DNA from: JAGOEF01 sp964511665
GTDB taxonomy: Bacteria > Bacteroidota > Bacteroidia > Bacteroidales > ML635J-15
Direction of reading: 5' to 3'
Assembly (NCBI GenBank): GCA_964511665.1
Contig: CAZEHA010000018.1
Coordinates: 1 to 58,813, forward strand
DNA: 58,813 bases
This document shows, one piece after another, positions 1 to 7,679 of this stretch; the first letter of the stretch is position 1, and each line of letters opens with the position of its first letter. The position numbers and the translations under genes are program-made. The notes under the pieces were generated by a model. The model ran no database searches, was not told the DNA's origin, and was given only the letters and a program-made list of their open reading frames with translations.

Positions 1-670
1 CCGCTGTATTGGCTGCAATACCGATATATGGGTTTTTGTTGCAGGCAAATTCTTTGAGTACCATGGTATGGTAGTTACTTACCCCTACCTTCAACCAGGC
101 AAACATTATGCTGTCATCAACATTTAATTTAATTCCAATGTACTTGTTATCAATGCCGTGCCAGTCCCCATGATGAACCCATACATATGCATAATAGTTG
201 CTTTCGCAGAAGTATAGAGTATCTGAGTAATTAAAGTCAGATGAAATTGTATCGTTTGCACTAAACATCTTCGGTATATCGGTATAGTAGAAAATATTGA
301 AAATCAAAGTGTCGGTATAGTTAAAATCAGGAAATGAATCAACGTACTGTGCGCCTACAACTACTTCTACTCCCGGGACACAGGTTATTAACATATAATC
401 ACTATCAGAATTTACTGATGAGTGATAACCAAAGATGAATTTTATGTCATTCGTTCCGTTCATGTCAATATCAACGGAAAAATTCCCCGAAGCACCGATT
501 GCCCCCGGATATACTGGGATTGGGAATAACCATAAATCAGGTTCATAATTAAAATACACATCCCTTTCAGTATCAACCTGTCCGCATACGATAAAGTTAT
601 TCTGAGCTACAGACACCTGAATCAGGCTTTGCATAACAACACAGAGAACTATGAACTTCGCAGCTTTCAT
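1..670 (-). CDS. Secreted protein of unknown function, 3' end outside the window
   Basis: An open frame on the minus strand runs from an ATG at 668-670 to the window edge without a stop, giving about 223 residues. The first 23 residues (MKAAKFIVLC, then a hydrophobic stretch ending VSVAQ) form a clear Sec signal peptide. A second in-frame ATG at 689-691 would put seven polar residues before it and is less likely. The mature part is rich in Tyr, Asp, Asn and Thr and looks like an all-beta extracellular protein. No motif was recognised. Many such Bacteroidota proteins end in a T9SS sorting domain, but that end is not in the window. Partial because the window starts here. Confidence 0.7.
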   Translation of the reverse strand, partial: MKAAKFIVLCVVMQSLIQVSVAQNNFIVCGQVDTERDVYFNYEPDLWLFPIPVYPGAIGASGNFSVDIDMNGTNDIKFIFGYHSSVNSDSDYMLITCVPGVEVVVGAQYVDSFPDFNYTDTLIFNIFYYTDIPKMFSANDTISSDFNYSDTLYFCESNYYAYVWVHHGDWHGIDNKYIGIKLNVDDSIMFAWLKVGVSNYHTMVLKEFACNKNPYIGIAANTA

Positions 671-844
671 TTTATATTGCGAATTAATCATACAAAGTTA
701 AAAAAAAAGAAGTTGAAAAAATAAATAATTTATAGGTAATTTTTGGAATTTTATTAAACGTCACTAGATTATGGCCGGTTATGCTTGTGTGTTATCGTAA
801 AACACCGGATGCAGAATTTGGCATTAGGAGCGTATTGCATGTTT

Positions 845-1594
845 CTAAACCATGCAGGGCAATGCCACAGCCGTAAGGTTTTTGGTGTCGCAAAGTAGAA
901 ACCCACAGTTTTCGTGATGCCTGAGGCAGGCCGGTACTATTATGTAATCGCCTTTTTTTAGCGTGAATTTTTCATGAAAGCCAATTTTTTTCCAATCAGA
1001 ATTCTTCTCCCGGGACTGAACCCAAAAGCCTGACGGGTGCAGGTGCCCCGAGAAATACAGGTTGCAGCCGAAAAGTTTGCGGTGCTCGCGTGCATTGCAG
1101 TTGGGGTGGTGCCCCATTTGCAGCGAGCCCGAAACATCGGGATAGATATAGTGACTCAGTCCGATTTTTGTTCCGTCAGCATCAATTTCGGCAAATTCAG
1201 GCAGGCTGTGCAACCAATGCAATTGATGGGTGCTTAGTGTCGGTTCTAACTCGTGTTCGTAGAGCCAAATTTGATTTTTGCTCAGTTGTTGTTTCTCGGT
1301 AAGCGACAAACTGTACCAGTTATCGGGGTACTCAATGCCGGCAGGGTAGGCCGTAAGGCGGCGCGCAGTGTACATGTCGTGATTTCCGGCAATGCTGAGT
1401 TCGCAATACTCTTGCAGCAGCGCAATGCAGGCAGCGGCATCTTTTTCGCTTTCAAAATTGTGGTTCTCCGGTGTGTAACCGGTAATATCGCCCAGACAGA
1501 ATATGCGTTCGGCGCCATGTTGCAATGCGCTGCGCAGGGCTTTTTCGAGCATCCTTGCATCTTCGTGAATATCAGAAACAAAGGCTAAGAGCAT
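845..1594 (-). CDS. Calcineurin-like metallophosphoesterase
   Basis: A 249-residue cytosolic protein with the full metallophosphoesterase signature. D-x-H is at residues 8-10 (SDIHED), GD at 35-36 (GDITG), GNHD at 70-73, a metal-site His at 148 (SHYIYP) and GHLH at 183-186. These residues bind the two-metal centre in this superfamily and hydrolyse phosphomono- or phosphodiesters. The size and lack of signal peptide fit the cytosolic YfcE/ApaH-like class, but the substrate cannot be read from sequence. It is a single gene; the region upstream of its start carries tandem repeats and then the ppk2 gene in the same direction. Confidence 0.88.
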   Translation of the reverse strand: MLLAFVSDIHEDARMLEKALRSALQHGAERIFCLGDITGYTPENHNFESEKDAAACIALLQEYCELSIAGNHDMYTARRLTAYPAGIEYPDNWYSLSLTEKQQLSKNQIWLYEHELEPTLSTHQLHWLHSLPEFAEIDADGTKIGLSHYIYPDVSGSLQMGHHPNCNAREHRKLFGCNLYFSGHLHPSGFWVQSREKNSDWKKIGFHEKFTLKKGDYIIVPACLRHHENCGFLLCDTKNLTAVALPCMV

Positions 1595-1628
1595 AGGTTA
1601 CATAACGTTTTTGTATATTTGGTTCTTC

Positions 1629-1676
1629 GGCACTTTGGCACTTTGGCACTTCGACACTTCGACACTTCGACACTTC
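1629..1676. repeat. Tandem 8-bp repeat, 6 copies
   Basis: Six head-to-tail 8-mers: two GGCACTTT, one GGCACTTC and three GACACTTC, with no spacer. The array lies between the metallophosphoesterase start and the ppk2 stop. The gradual change from one variant to the next suggests growth by slippage. Confidence 0.95.
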
Positions 1677-1682
1677 GAGAGC

Positions 1683-1727
1683 CTCAGTGTTCTCAGTGTT
1701 CTCAGTGTTCTCAGTGTTCTCAGTGTT
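1683..1727. repeat. Tandem 9-bp repeat CTCAGTGTT, 5 copies
   Basis: Five exact copies of CTCAGTGTT run directly into the stop codon of the minus-strand ppk2 gene (stop at 1727-1729). It is separated by six bases from the 8-bp array at 1629-1676. The sequence shows a microsatellite-like array at a gene 3' end; function unknown. Confidence 0.95.
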
Positions 1728-2644
1728 TATTCATTTTTTTCATTCAGCAATTCTTCTTTAATAATTTGCAGTTCGGCGCGCTGCTTGTCGCTTACTTCGG
1801 GATATTTCAAGTCGAGTTTTTTTGTTTCGGCCACAATAACCGATGCAATGCAGAAACGTGCAAACCATTTGTCGTCGGCAGGAATAATATACCAGGGAGC
1901 AATGGCCGAAGTAGTCGACGAAATCATTTCTTCGTAGGCATGCATGTAGTTGTCCCAAAGCTTACGTTCCTTAGAATCGGCAGCCGACAGTTTCCAGTTT
2001 TTCGATGGGTTGTCGATGCGTTCGAGAAAGCGTTTCCGTTGTTCTTCCTTCGACACGTGTAAGAAAAACTTAAGCACAATAGTTCCGTTTTCGTGCAGGT
2101 TTTGTTCAAAACGGTTTATTTGTTCGTAGCGCGACTGCCAGAACTCGGGGGTAATGTCGTCAACTTTCTCGATGCCGGGTAGTTTTTCGTTCATTACATA
2201 TTCGGGATGCACGCGGGTAACCAGCACATTTTCGTAGTGCGAACGATTGAAAATGCCTATTTCGCCACGTGCAGGCAAGGCACTGTAGTGTCGCCAAAAG
2301 TAGTCGTGGTCAAGCTCAATGCTGTTGGGCGATTTAAAACTCCATACCTTAACACCTTGTGGGTTCAGCCCGCGCATTACGTGTTTTATGGCTCCGTCTT
2401 TTCCGGCGGCATCCATGGCCTGTAGCACTATCAGCACACCGTATTTGTCGTGGGCATACAGTTTGTCTTGCATTACAGCCAGTTGCGAAATGCTTTTTTT
2501 CAACATTGCTTTAATGTCGTATTCCGACACCGGTTTGTTGTGGCAATGTGTGTAAAAATCGTGCATCAGCGAAACCGGCTTTCCGGGAACTGCCTGCAAG
2601 CTGTGCAGGTAGCTTTTAAATGTTTCGGGTATTTTTTTGCTCAT
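1727..2644 (-). CDS. ppk2: Polyphosphate kinase 2 family protein
   Basis: A 305-residue cytosolic enzyme of the PPK2 family, which transfers phosphate between polyphosphate and nucleotides. It has the Walker A-like loop (LQAMDAAGKDGAIKHV, about residues 74-89), the following NPQG segment, and the lid/Walker B region (FNRSHYENVLV). The His-rich and Lys-rich C-terminal half matches the P-loop kinase fold. Length and the MDAAGKDG form fit the one-domain, about 300-residue group that phosphorylates AMP and/or ADP; the exact nucleotide preference cannot be decided here. A near-match to the -7 box (TATCTTCG, minus strand, 2666-2673) lies 22 bases before the ATG. Its stop codon is embedded in the edge of a 9-bp tandem array. 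Confidence 0.88.
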   Translation of the reverse strand: MSKKIPETFKSYLHSLQAVPGKPVSLMHDFYTHCHNKPVSEYDIKAMLKKSISQLAVMQDKLYAHDKYGVLIVLQAMDAAGKDGAIKHVMRGLNPQGVKVWSFKSPNSIELDHDYFWRHYSALPARGEIGIFNRSHYENVLVTRVHPEYVMNEKLPGIEKVDDITPEFWQSRYEQINRFEQNLHENGTIVLKFFLHVSKEEQRKRFLERIDNPSKNWKLSAADSKERKLWDNYMHAYEEMISSTTSAIAPWYIIPADDKWFARFCIASVIVAETKKLDLKYPEVSDKQRAELQIIKEELLNEKNE

Positions 2645-2813
2645 AGTTTTAGGAGTTTGTTGCTACGAAGATACTGAATTTTCACAAAACTTGTAATCAC
2701 AATGTCATAATCTTATGCTATTACTTTTTTTGCAAATATGCTGTATCGATTTCATTATAATTTTATTTTCTCATTTTTATTGCCGATACTTGTTGTGTTA
2801 AAAACAATGGATT

Positions 2814-3290
2814 ATGAAAAAAACGCTCTATTTCCTTTTTGCATTGCTGGTATTAAGCAGCAGTGCAGTGGTGGCTCAGGAAGATGAATCGAATGTGTCG
2901 TCGCCTTACTCAAATTTAACAGGATTGTGGTTGGGTGAATTCAAACAGTACTCGTGTGGTGTTAACTCAAGCTATCCGATGAAACTCGAAATATTGTTGG
3001 TAAACGAGAATACTCTCACAGGATTTTTTGTTTGGGCAGGAGTTCCTTATGCTCCCGATAGCCGCACCATAATGAGTGGCGAAATTGTCGATGGTAAATT
3101 GATGTTAACCGAGTCGGAAATTGTGTTGGGAAGCAATATTGTGTTGAATGGTATTTACGAAATTAGCCTCGAAAACGCTGATGAGATGCATGGTATTTGG
3201 CGACTTCAAAACCTCGAAGGTCCTTGCAAAGACAGTAATGCACTCAGTAATGGTGGAAGTTTTGAACTTACCAAACAAGTTGCCGAATAA
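2814..3290 (+). CDS. Small secreted protein, unknown function
   Basis: 158 residues with a classic signal peptide (MKKTLYFLFALLVLSSSAVVAQ, cleavage after about residue 21). The mature part starts with an acidic linker, then a pattern of short beta strands (LTGLWLGEFKQYSCG, LTGFFVWAG, MLTESEIVLGSN, MHGIWRLQN). The repeated G-x-W and T-G pattern resembles lipocalin-like or avidin-like small barrels, but this is inference only. Two Cys in the mature part could form a disulfide. It is transcribed divergently from ppk2 and convergently with the MBOAT gene, so it is probably monocistronic. Confidence 0.75.
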   Translation: MKKTLYFLFALLVLSSSAVVAQEDESNVSSPYSNLTGLWLGEFKQYSCGVNSSYPMKLEILLVNENTLTGFFVWAGVPYAPDSRTIMSGEIVDGKLMLTESEIVLGSNIVLNGIYEISLENADEMHGIWRLQNLEGPCKDSNALSNGGSFELTKQVAE

Positions 3291-3316
3291 TTGAGGATAG
3301 CCGTTGCAGGGTGTTC

Positions 3317-4987
3317 TTAAAACTGGAAGTAAATAAATGCCTGCATGTCGGCGCAAATCGATTGATACACTACAAATACCACAACGGTGCAAATAATAGC
3401 TTGCGCCCAATGCGGCAAATTAATAAAGCGATCGCGCCAGGTGTCCTTAAAATTATAACTCAGCCAGTGGGTAACAAATCCCAGAAGCATCATGAGCCAA
3501 ACTTTGTAATAGGCCGACATTACCTGCGGGAAAATAGCTGCATTGAAATTGTTCCAAATGCGATGCAGCATGGTTTCGGCTGTAGTATAATCGGGAGCTC
3601 TGAAAAATACACGGGTAAATGTGATAAAACCAAAAGTGAGTGCTATTTTCCAAATGGTGGCAATGGCATGTGTGGCATGTTCCCAGGGGCTGATGCGACG
3701 CCAATATTTATACACCAGTATTCCCAAACCGTTCAGCCCTCCCCATATCATAAAATTCCAGCTCGACCCGTGCCATAAGCCACCCAGCAGCATGGTTATC
3801 ATCAGGTTCAAATTGGTATGAATGTGCTTCCGGGCAGCGGCCGAAAATTTAGCCAGCAGCATCACGAGCACAGCACCGGCTAGCAGCACAATTGTTACAG
3901 TTGGGTTGGCCGCAAGCAGTATAAACACCGCCAAAATAATAGCAAAGTTTATGTAGGTTCCCGCTCCGGCACGGCGGTTGCCACCCAGAGGTATATACAA
4001 ATAGTCTTTGAGCCACGACGACAGCGACATGTGCCACCGCCCCCAGAATTCGCCGCAGTTTTTGGCCTTATAGGGCGAATTAAAGTTCTGAGGCAATCGA
4101 AACCCCAGTAAAAGGGCAACGCCTATGGCAATGTCGGTATATCCCGAAAAATCGACATACACCTGCAGCGAATAGCCAATCATGGCCAACATACTTTCGA
4201 GGCCTGAATACATTTCGGGGTTGGCAAAAATACGATCGACAAAGTTTACGGCGATATAATCGCCTATCATAATCTTTTTTATCAAACCTTTTAAAATGAA
4301 AAACAAGGCCAACCCGAATTCGTAGCGGCTAAGCCTGTATTTTTCGTATATCTGCGGAATAAAATCGGCAGCACGAACAATGGGGCCTGCTACCAACTGC
4401 GGAAAAAACGAAACATAAAACCCGAAGTCGATAATGCTGGTTACCGGCTTTAGTTTGTTGCGGTACACATCAACGGTGTATGAAATGGTTTGAAATGTAA
4501 AAAACGAGATGCCTACCGGTAGAAATATTTTTGCAGTATCGAAGTGTGAGCCGGTGAGTAAATTCGAAAACTCGGCCAAATAGTTATGCGCTATATATTG
4601 TGTGCCGAACATATCGTTTACAGCACCCACAATAAAATAGGAATATTTAAAATAGGCCAGCACTCCGAGATTGATAAATACACTGAGTGCTACCAGCCAT
4701 TTGCGCTTTTGTTCGTTTGTGCTTCCATAAATCCATTTTCCAATAAAATAATCGCATATTGTGCTGAATATCAGCAGAAAAAAGAAGAAGCCGCTTGATT
4801 TGTAGTAGAAGAAAAGACTAAACACCAATAAGTACATCGATCGCGATACCCTCTTGTTGGCAAACCACGTGTATCCCAGCAGCACTACGGCAAAAAATCC
4901 CCAAAAGAAAAATCGGGTAAAAATCAGTGGCGCATTCTGATCGTAGGTGAGTATGTGTGAAATAAACTCCGGCATCATTCGGTACAA
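3317..4987 (-). CDS. MBOAT family O-acyltransferase (AlgI/PatA-like)
   Basis: A 556-residue polytopic membrane protein with the landmarks of the MBOAT family: LPVGISFFTFQTISY (residues 156-170), FPQLVAGPI (195-203), VDFSGYTDIAIG (278-289), FNSPY (302-306), EFWGRWHMSLSSWLKDYLYI (313-332) and GGLWHG (402-407). The two family-conserved His are H319 and H406; H406 is the likely catalytic residue. In AlgI and PatA, such proteins move acetyl groups from the cytoplasm across the inner membrane to an SGNH partner that modifies a glycan. Here the gene is last in a four-gene overlapping operon directly behind two SGNH proteins (13-bp overlap with the nearest). The acceptor could be peptidoglycan or an exported polysaccharide; the operon content slightly favours peptidoglycan. 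Confidence 0.9.
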   Translation of the reverse strand: MYRMMPEFISHILTYDQNAPLIFTRFFFWGFFAVVLLGYTWFANKRVSRSMYLLVFSLFFYYKSSGFFFFLLIFSTICDYFIGKWIYGSTNEQKRKWLVALSVFINLGVLAYFKYSYFIVGAVNDMFGTQYIAHNYLAEFSNLLTGSHFDTAKIFLPVGISFFTFQTISYTVDVYRNKLKPVTSIIDFGFYVSFFPQLVAGPIVRAADFIPQIYEKYRLSRYEFGLALFFILKGLIKKIMIGDYIAVNFVDRIFANPEMYSGLESMLAMIGYSLQVYVDFSGYTDIAIGVALLLGFRLPQNFNSPYKAKNCGEFWGRWHMSLSSWLKDYLYIPLGGNRRAGAGTYINFAIILAVFILLAANPTVTIVLLAGAVLVMLLAKFSAAARKHIHTNLNLMITMLLGGLWHGSSWNFMIWGGLNGLGILVYKYWRRISPWEHATHAIATIWKIALTFGFITFTRVFFRAPDYTTAETMLHRIWNNFNAAIFPQVMSAYYKVWLMMLLGFVTHWLSYNFKDTWRDRFINLPHWAQAIICTVVVFVVYQSICADMQAFIYFQF

Positions 4988-6234
4988 ATAGGTGAATAGG
5001 TTCTTTTCAGGTAGTTTTCGAAATCTCGCTGTATAGCTTCAGCAAACAGAATTCCCAGTATGCGGTAGCCCTCTTGTGTCATGTGTATACGGTCTTTCTG
5101 TGCCAGTCCGTCGTTGCGCCATGCAGTTATCGATCGATTTCCACCCATCACAGCGTGTAGGTCATACACTGCTGCTCCGGTTGTTTCAGCATTTTTCAGC
5201 ATGGCTCGCTTTACTGCATCAGCATTCTGATTGTGAGCCCCGCCGTAGTTATAGAAATCGGTGTTTGTAGTGAGAATAATAGCCGTTGCCGGAAATTGGT
5301 TGCGTATCATTTCGATGAGACGTGAATAATTGGCTTCGTATTGCGATTCCGAAAAGTTTTTGCCGGCAGCATCGTTTACCCCTATCGAGAGTATTACCAT
5401 GTCGGGTTCCAGTGCACACAGTTGTTGCCCGAACAACTCAGCTTTCTGATACGAGGCTGTATTAGCCCCATTTATGCCAATACCATTGTAAACAATACCG
5501 GGTAATTGGTTTTCGGCATACACTCCAAAAAAATACATGAGGCTGTCGCTTTCTTCTATTTTCTGAAAAAGCAGGTTTACGTTGTCGCTGCTGTTGTGCA
5601 AATAAAAAACCGTGGTGCCCGATGCGCGATCGACAGTCTTTCGTAACACAAGGCTGTCGGGCAGAAGAAACACATCGAAGCTGTCGTCGTTGGCACTATG
5701 AAATACGCTCAGTTTATCGAAACGGCGTTGTTCAATTTGTGCAGCATCGTTAAATGTGATTTGTATTTCGGCAATGCTGTCGGAGGTAAAGGCCGAAATG
5801 CCTCCTACGCCCAGTGGATGCTTTATTTCTTTGTCGGTGATTCGTTGAAACAACCAGTTACCCGAATTGGTCGACTTATAAAAATAGGGGTGATTGGTTT
5901 TGGCAATTCCAAACGGGAACAAATACCCCGGTGCTCCCTCAATTGACGGGCTCATGCTTTCGAGACGCTTACGCACCGCCCACCACCACATGCCTGCCTG
6001 AACATGTGATGCCCCGATGTGCAGTATGCGCACCTGCGTATTTCCTTCGAAAACAAGGCTTTCGAGTTTGTTCATGAATACATCAAGATATACGTTGTTC
6101 CCGCATCTTATTAAATAAGATGAGTCGGTATTGATATAGTCGTAATTGAATTCGCTGTATGGATAGCGAGTCTGGGCATGGGCGCTTGTAGAAACAAGTG
6201 CTGCAATAATAATTATGGCTGCCCTGTACATCAT
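4975..6234 (-). CDS. Periplasmic SGNH/GDSL hydrolase-like protein (O-acetyltransferase/esterase)
   Basis: 419 residues with a cleavable signal peptide (to about residue 20, SAHAQ). The SGNH blocks are readable: block I GASHVQ with Ser76, the Gly block GINGAN (253-258), block III GVNDA with Asn287, and block V DRIHMTQEGY with Asp381 and His384. Block I has GAS rather than the usual GDS. The central 110 residues between block I and the Gly block look like an inserted beta domain (carbohydrate-binding in AlgX/PatB relatives). It overlaps the MBOAT gene by 13 bp and the upstream SGNH gene by 4 bp. Such proteins accept acyl groups from the MBOAT partner and place them on, or remove them from, a glycan. 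Direction of the reaction cannot be decided. Confidence 0.82.
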   Translation of the reverse strand: MMYRAAIIIIAALVSTSAHAQTRYPYSEFNYDYINTDSSYLIRCGNNVYLDVFMNKLESLVFEGNTQVRILHIGASHVQAGMWWWAVRKRLESMSPSIEGAPGYLFPFGIAKTNHPYFYKSTNSGNWLFQRITDKEIKHPLGVGGISAFTSDSIAEIQITFNDAAQIEQRRFDKLSVFHSANDDSFDVFLLPDSLVLRKTVDRASGTTVFYLHNSSDNVNLLFQKIEESDSLMYFFGVYAENQLPGIVYNGIGINGANTASYQKAELFGQQLCALEPDMVILSIGVNDAAGKNFSESQYEANYSRLIEMIRNQFPATAIILTTNTDFYNYGGAHNQNADAVKRAMLKNAETTGAAVYDLHAVMGGNRSITAWRNDGLAQKDRIHMTQEGYRILGILFAEAIQRDFENYLKRTYSPICTE

Positions 6235-7679
6235 TTGGTTTTCTTATTCCTATCGCAATAGCTCGTGTATTCAAGTATAAAGGCATTATAAAACATGTTG
6301 GCAGCCACGTTGGTTCCTTGAGGAGTAAAGTGCACAAAGTCGGGTGCCGCCAGTGGCGGATTGGCATTTACCCACGAAATCATCGAATTTTTTCCTCCCA
6401 TGGCCTTATACATATCCCAGTAAACGCCACCGGCTTTATGAGTGGCTGCTTTCAGTTCGTCGCGCACTGTTTCAAGTATTGGATACGTCATATAATAGTC
6501 TTTTTCTTTCACCGACATATCAGATGGACCAATTACAATAATACCGGCATCGGGAACCAGTCGTTTCAGCAGAGCCATTTGGTAATAAAAGAAGTTGGCA
6601 TGCTGCGCAGCTGCTTTTGCATCGCTTATATAGGGCATCACATTCCCGCCAAACTGCAGGATAAATAAATCGACACCCATGTGATTGTAGGTTTGAAGCA
6701 GCAGATTGGCATCGGTCGATGTAAACATGGTGCCTGAGCTTCCTCTTAGAGCAATATTATCGACATATATGCCGGCATCATCTTCGAACGAAATTCCGTA
6801 GAAATCGGGGCTGTCGGTGCCTTCAAAATCGAAGCGAACGTTTTCGAGGTATTCAGGGCTTCTGTAGGTAAATACGTGAAGTCCCTCGCCCGACTGCAGC
6901 GAATCGGCAACAAGCTGGTTACCATCGGAACTCAGCACAATGCTTACTTTTGCTTTGGCATTGCCATAATATATATTTATGTTTCTGAATTGCTTGGTGT
7001 TGGCATATCCCAGATCGGAACGAGAAAACTGTAACCAGGCTTTTTTTATTGCCGGTGTGGGCTGTGCTGCCGAATCGAGTATATAGGTAAATCGGCTGAA
7101 CGCCATCATTACTCCGAATTTTTTATGCCATACCCATTCGTTGGCCCCAAGAAACCCCTGATATCGCAACCAGTTGCCCGAGTCTTGTTGTAACATGCTA
7201 AGTTGCGAATATAATACTCCGGCTGTATTGAGTCCCATCCCCTTACCACCGAATTTTGCCTGCAAGCGATTTCTTAGAAATGCGGTAATACGGTCGCCTT
7301 CAATCTGACTGTCGCCATAATGCAATATTCGTAGTTTGTGTTGGGCTTCGATGTTTACCAGTTTGGCAAAAAAAGCATCGAGTGCATGGGGATTGTCATC
7401 GGGAAACTCTAATGGGGTAACCAATTTCTTTAACTCTTCAATATCGAGTGCCGTTATGCTGTCGTCGTCGGGTAAAAGTTGGTTGAGGTGTTGCTGCGAA
7501 GCCAGTAGCGAGTCGATGTCGATCCCTTTTTCGCGGGGAGAGAACATGTCGTGAAACGATGGAAAATACAATATCAAATTATCACTTATCTTGATACCGT
7601 TTTTAGGAAACAACAGCATAATAGAGGCAAGCATTGCCATCACCATCACAATAAATATCAATACTTTTTGAGGTTTCAT
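6231..7679 (-). CDS. Membrane-anchored SGNH hydrolase-like protein
   Basis: 482 residues, starting with an uncleaved membrane anchor (about residues 6-24, no clear signal-peptidase site). The catalytic blocks are YGDSQIEGDR with Ser124, QFGGN (block III Asn) and PDFVHFTPQG with Asp447 and His450. A long insertion between blocks I and III is beta-rich and resembles a jelly-roll module. This is a second SGNH protein next to another in the same operon, differing from it in topology (anchored versus secreted) and in having a canonical GDS block. It overlaps both neighbours by 4 bp (ATGA-type), so the four genes are probably translationally coupled. Role inferred: acyl transfer or esterase step on an envelope glycan. 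Confidence 0.8.
   Translation of the reverse strand: MKPQKVLIFIVMVMAMLASIMLLFPKNGIKISDNLILYFPSFHDMFSPREKGIDIDSLLASQQHLNQLLPDDDSITALDIEELKKLVTPLEFPDDNPHALDAFFAKLVNIEAQHKLRILHYGDSQIEGDRITAFLRNRLQAKFGGKGMGLNTAGVLYSQLSMLQQDSGNWLRYQGFLGANEWVWHKKFGVMMAFSRFTYILDSAAQPTPAIKKAWLQFSRSDLGYANTKQFRNINIYYGNAKAKVSIVLSSDGNQLVADSLQSGEGLHVFTYRSPEYLENVRFDFEGTDSPDFYGISFEDDAGIYVDNIALRGSSGTMFTSTDANLLLQTYNHMGVDLFILQFGGNVMPYISDAKAAAQHANFFYYQMALLKRLVPDAGIIVIGPSDMSVKEKDYYMTYPILETVRDELKAATHKAGGVYWDMYKAMGGKNSMISWVNANPPLAAPDFVHFTPQGTNVAANMFYNAFILEYTSYCDRNKKTK

Noticed and set aside
1037..1302. Overlapping plus-strand frames within the metallophosphoesterase gene
   Set aside because: No domain, signal or promoter; they are antisense shadows of a gene with all catalytic motifs.
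1611..2062. Plus-strand frames over the 8-bp and 9-bp arrays (Ser/Leu- or Gln/Cys-repeat peptides)
   Set aside because: The peptides merely reflect the tandem DNA repeats and antisense of ppk2.
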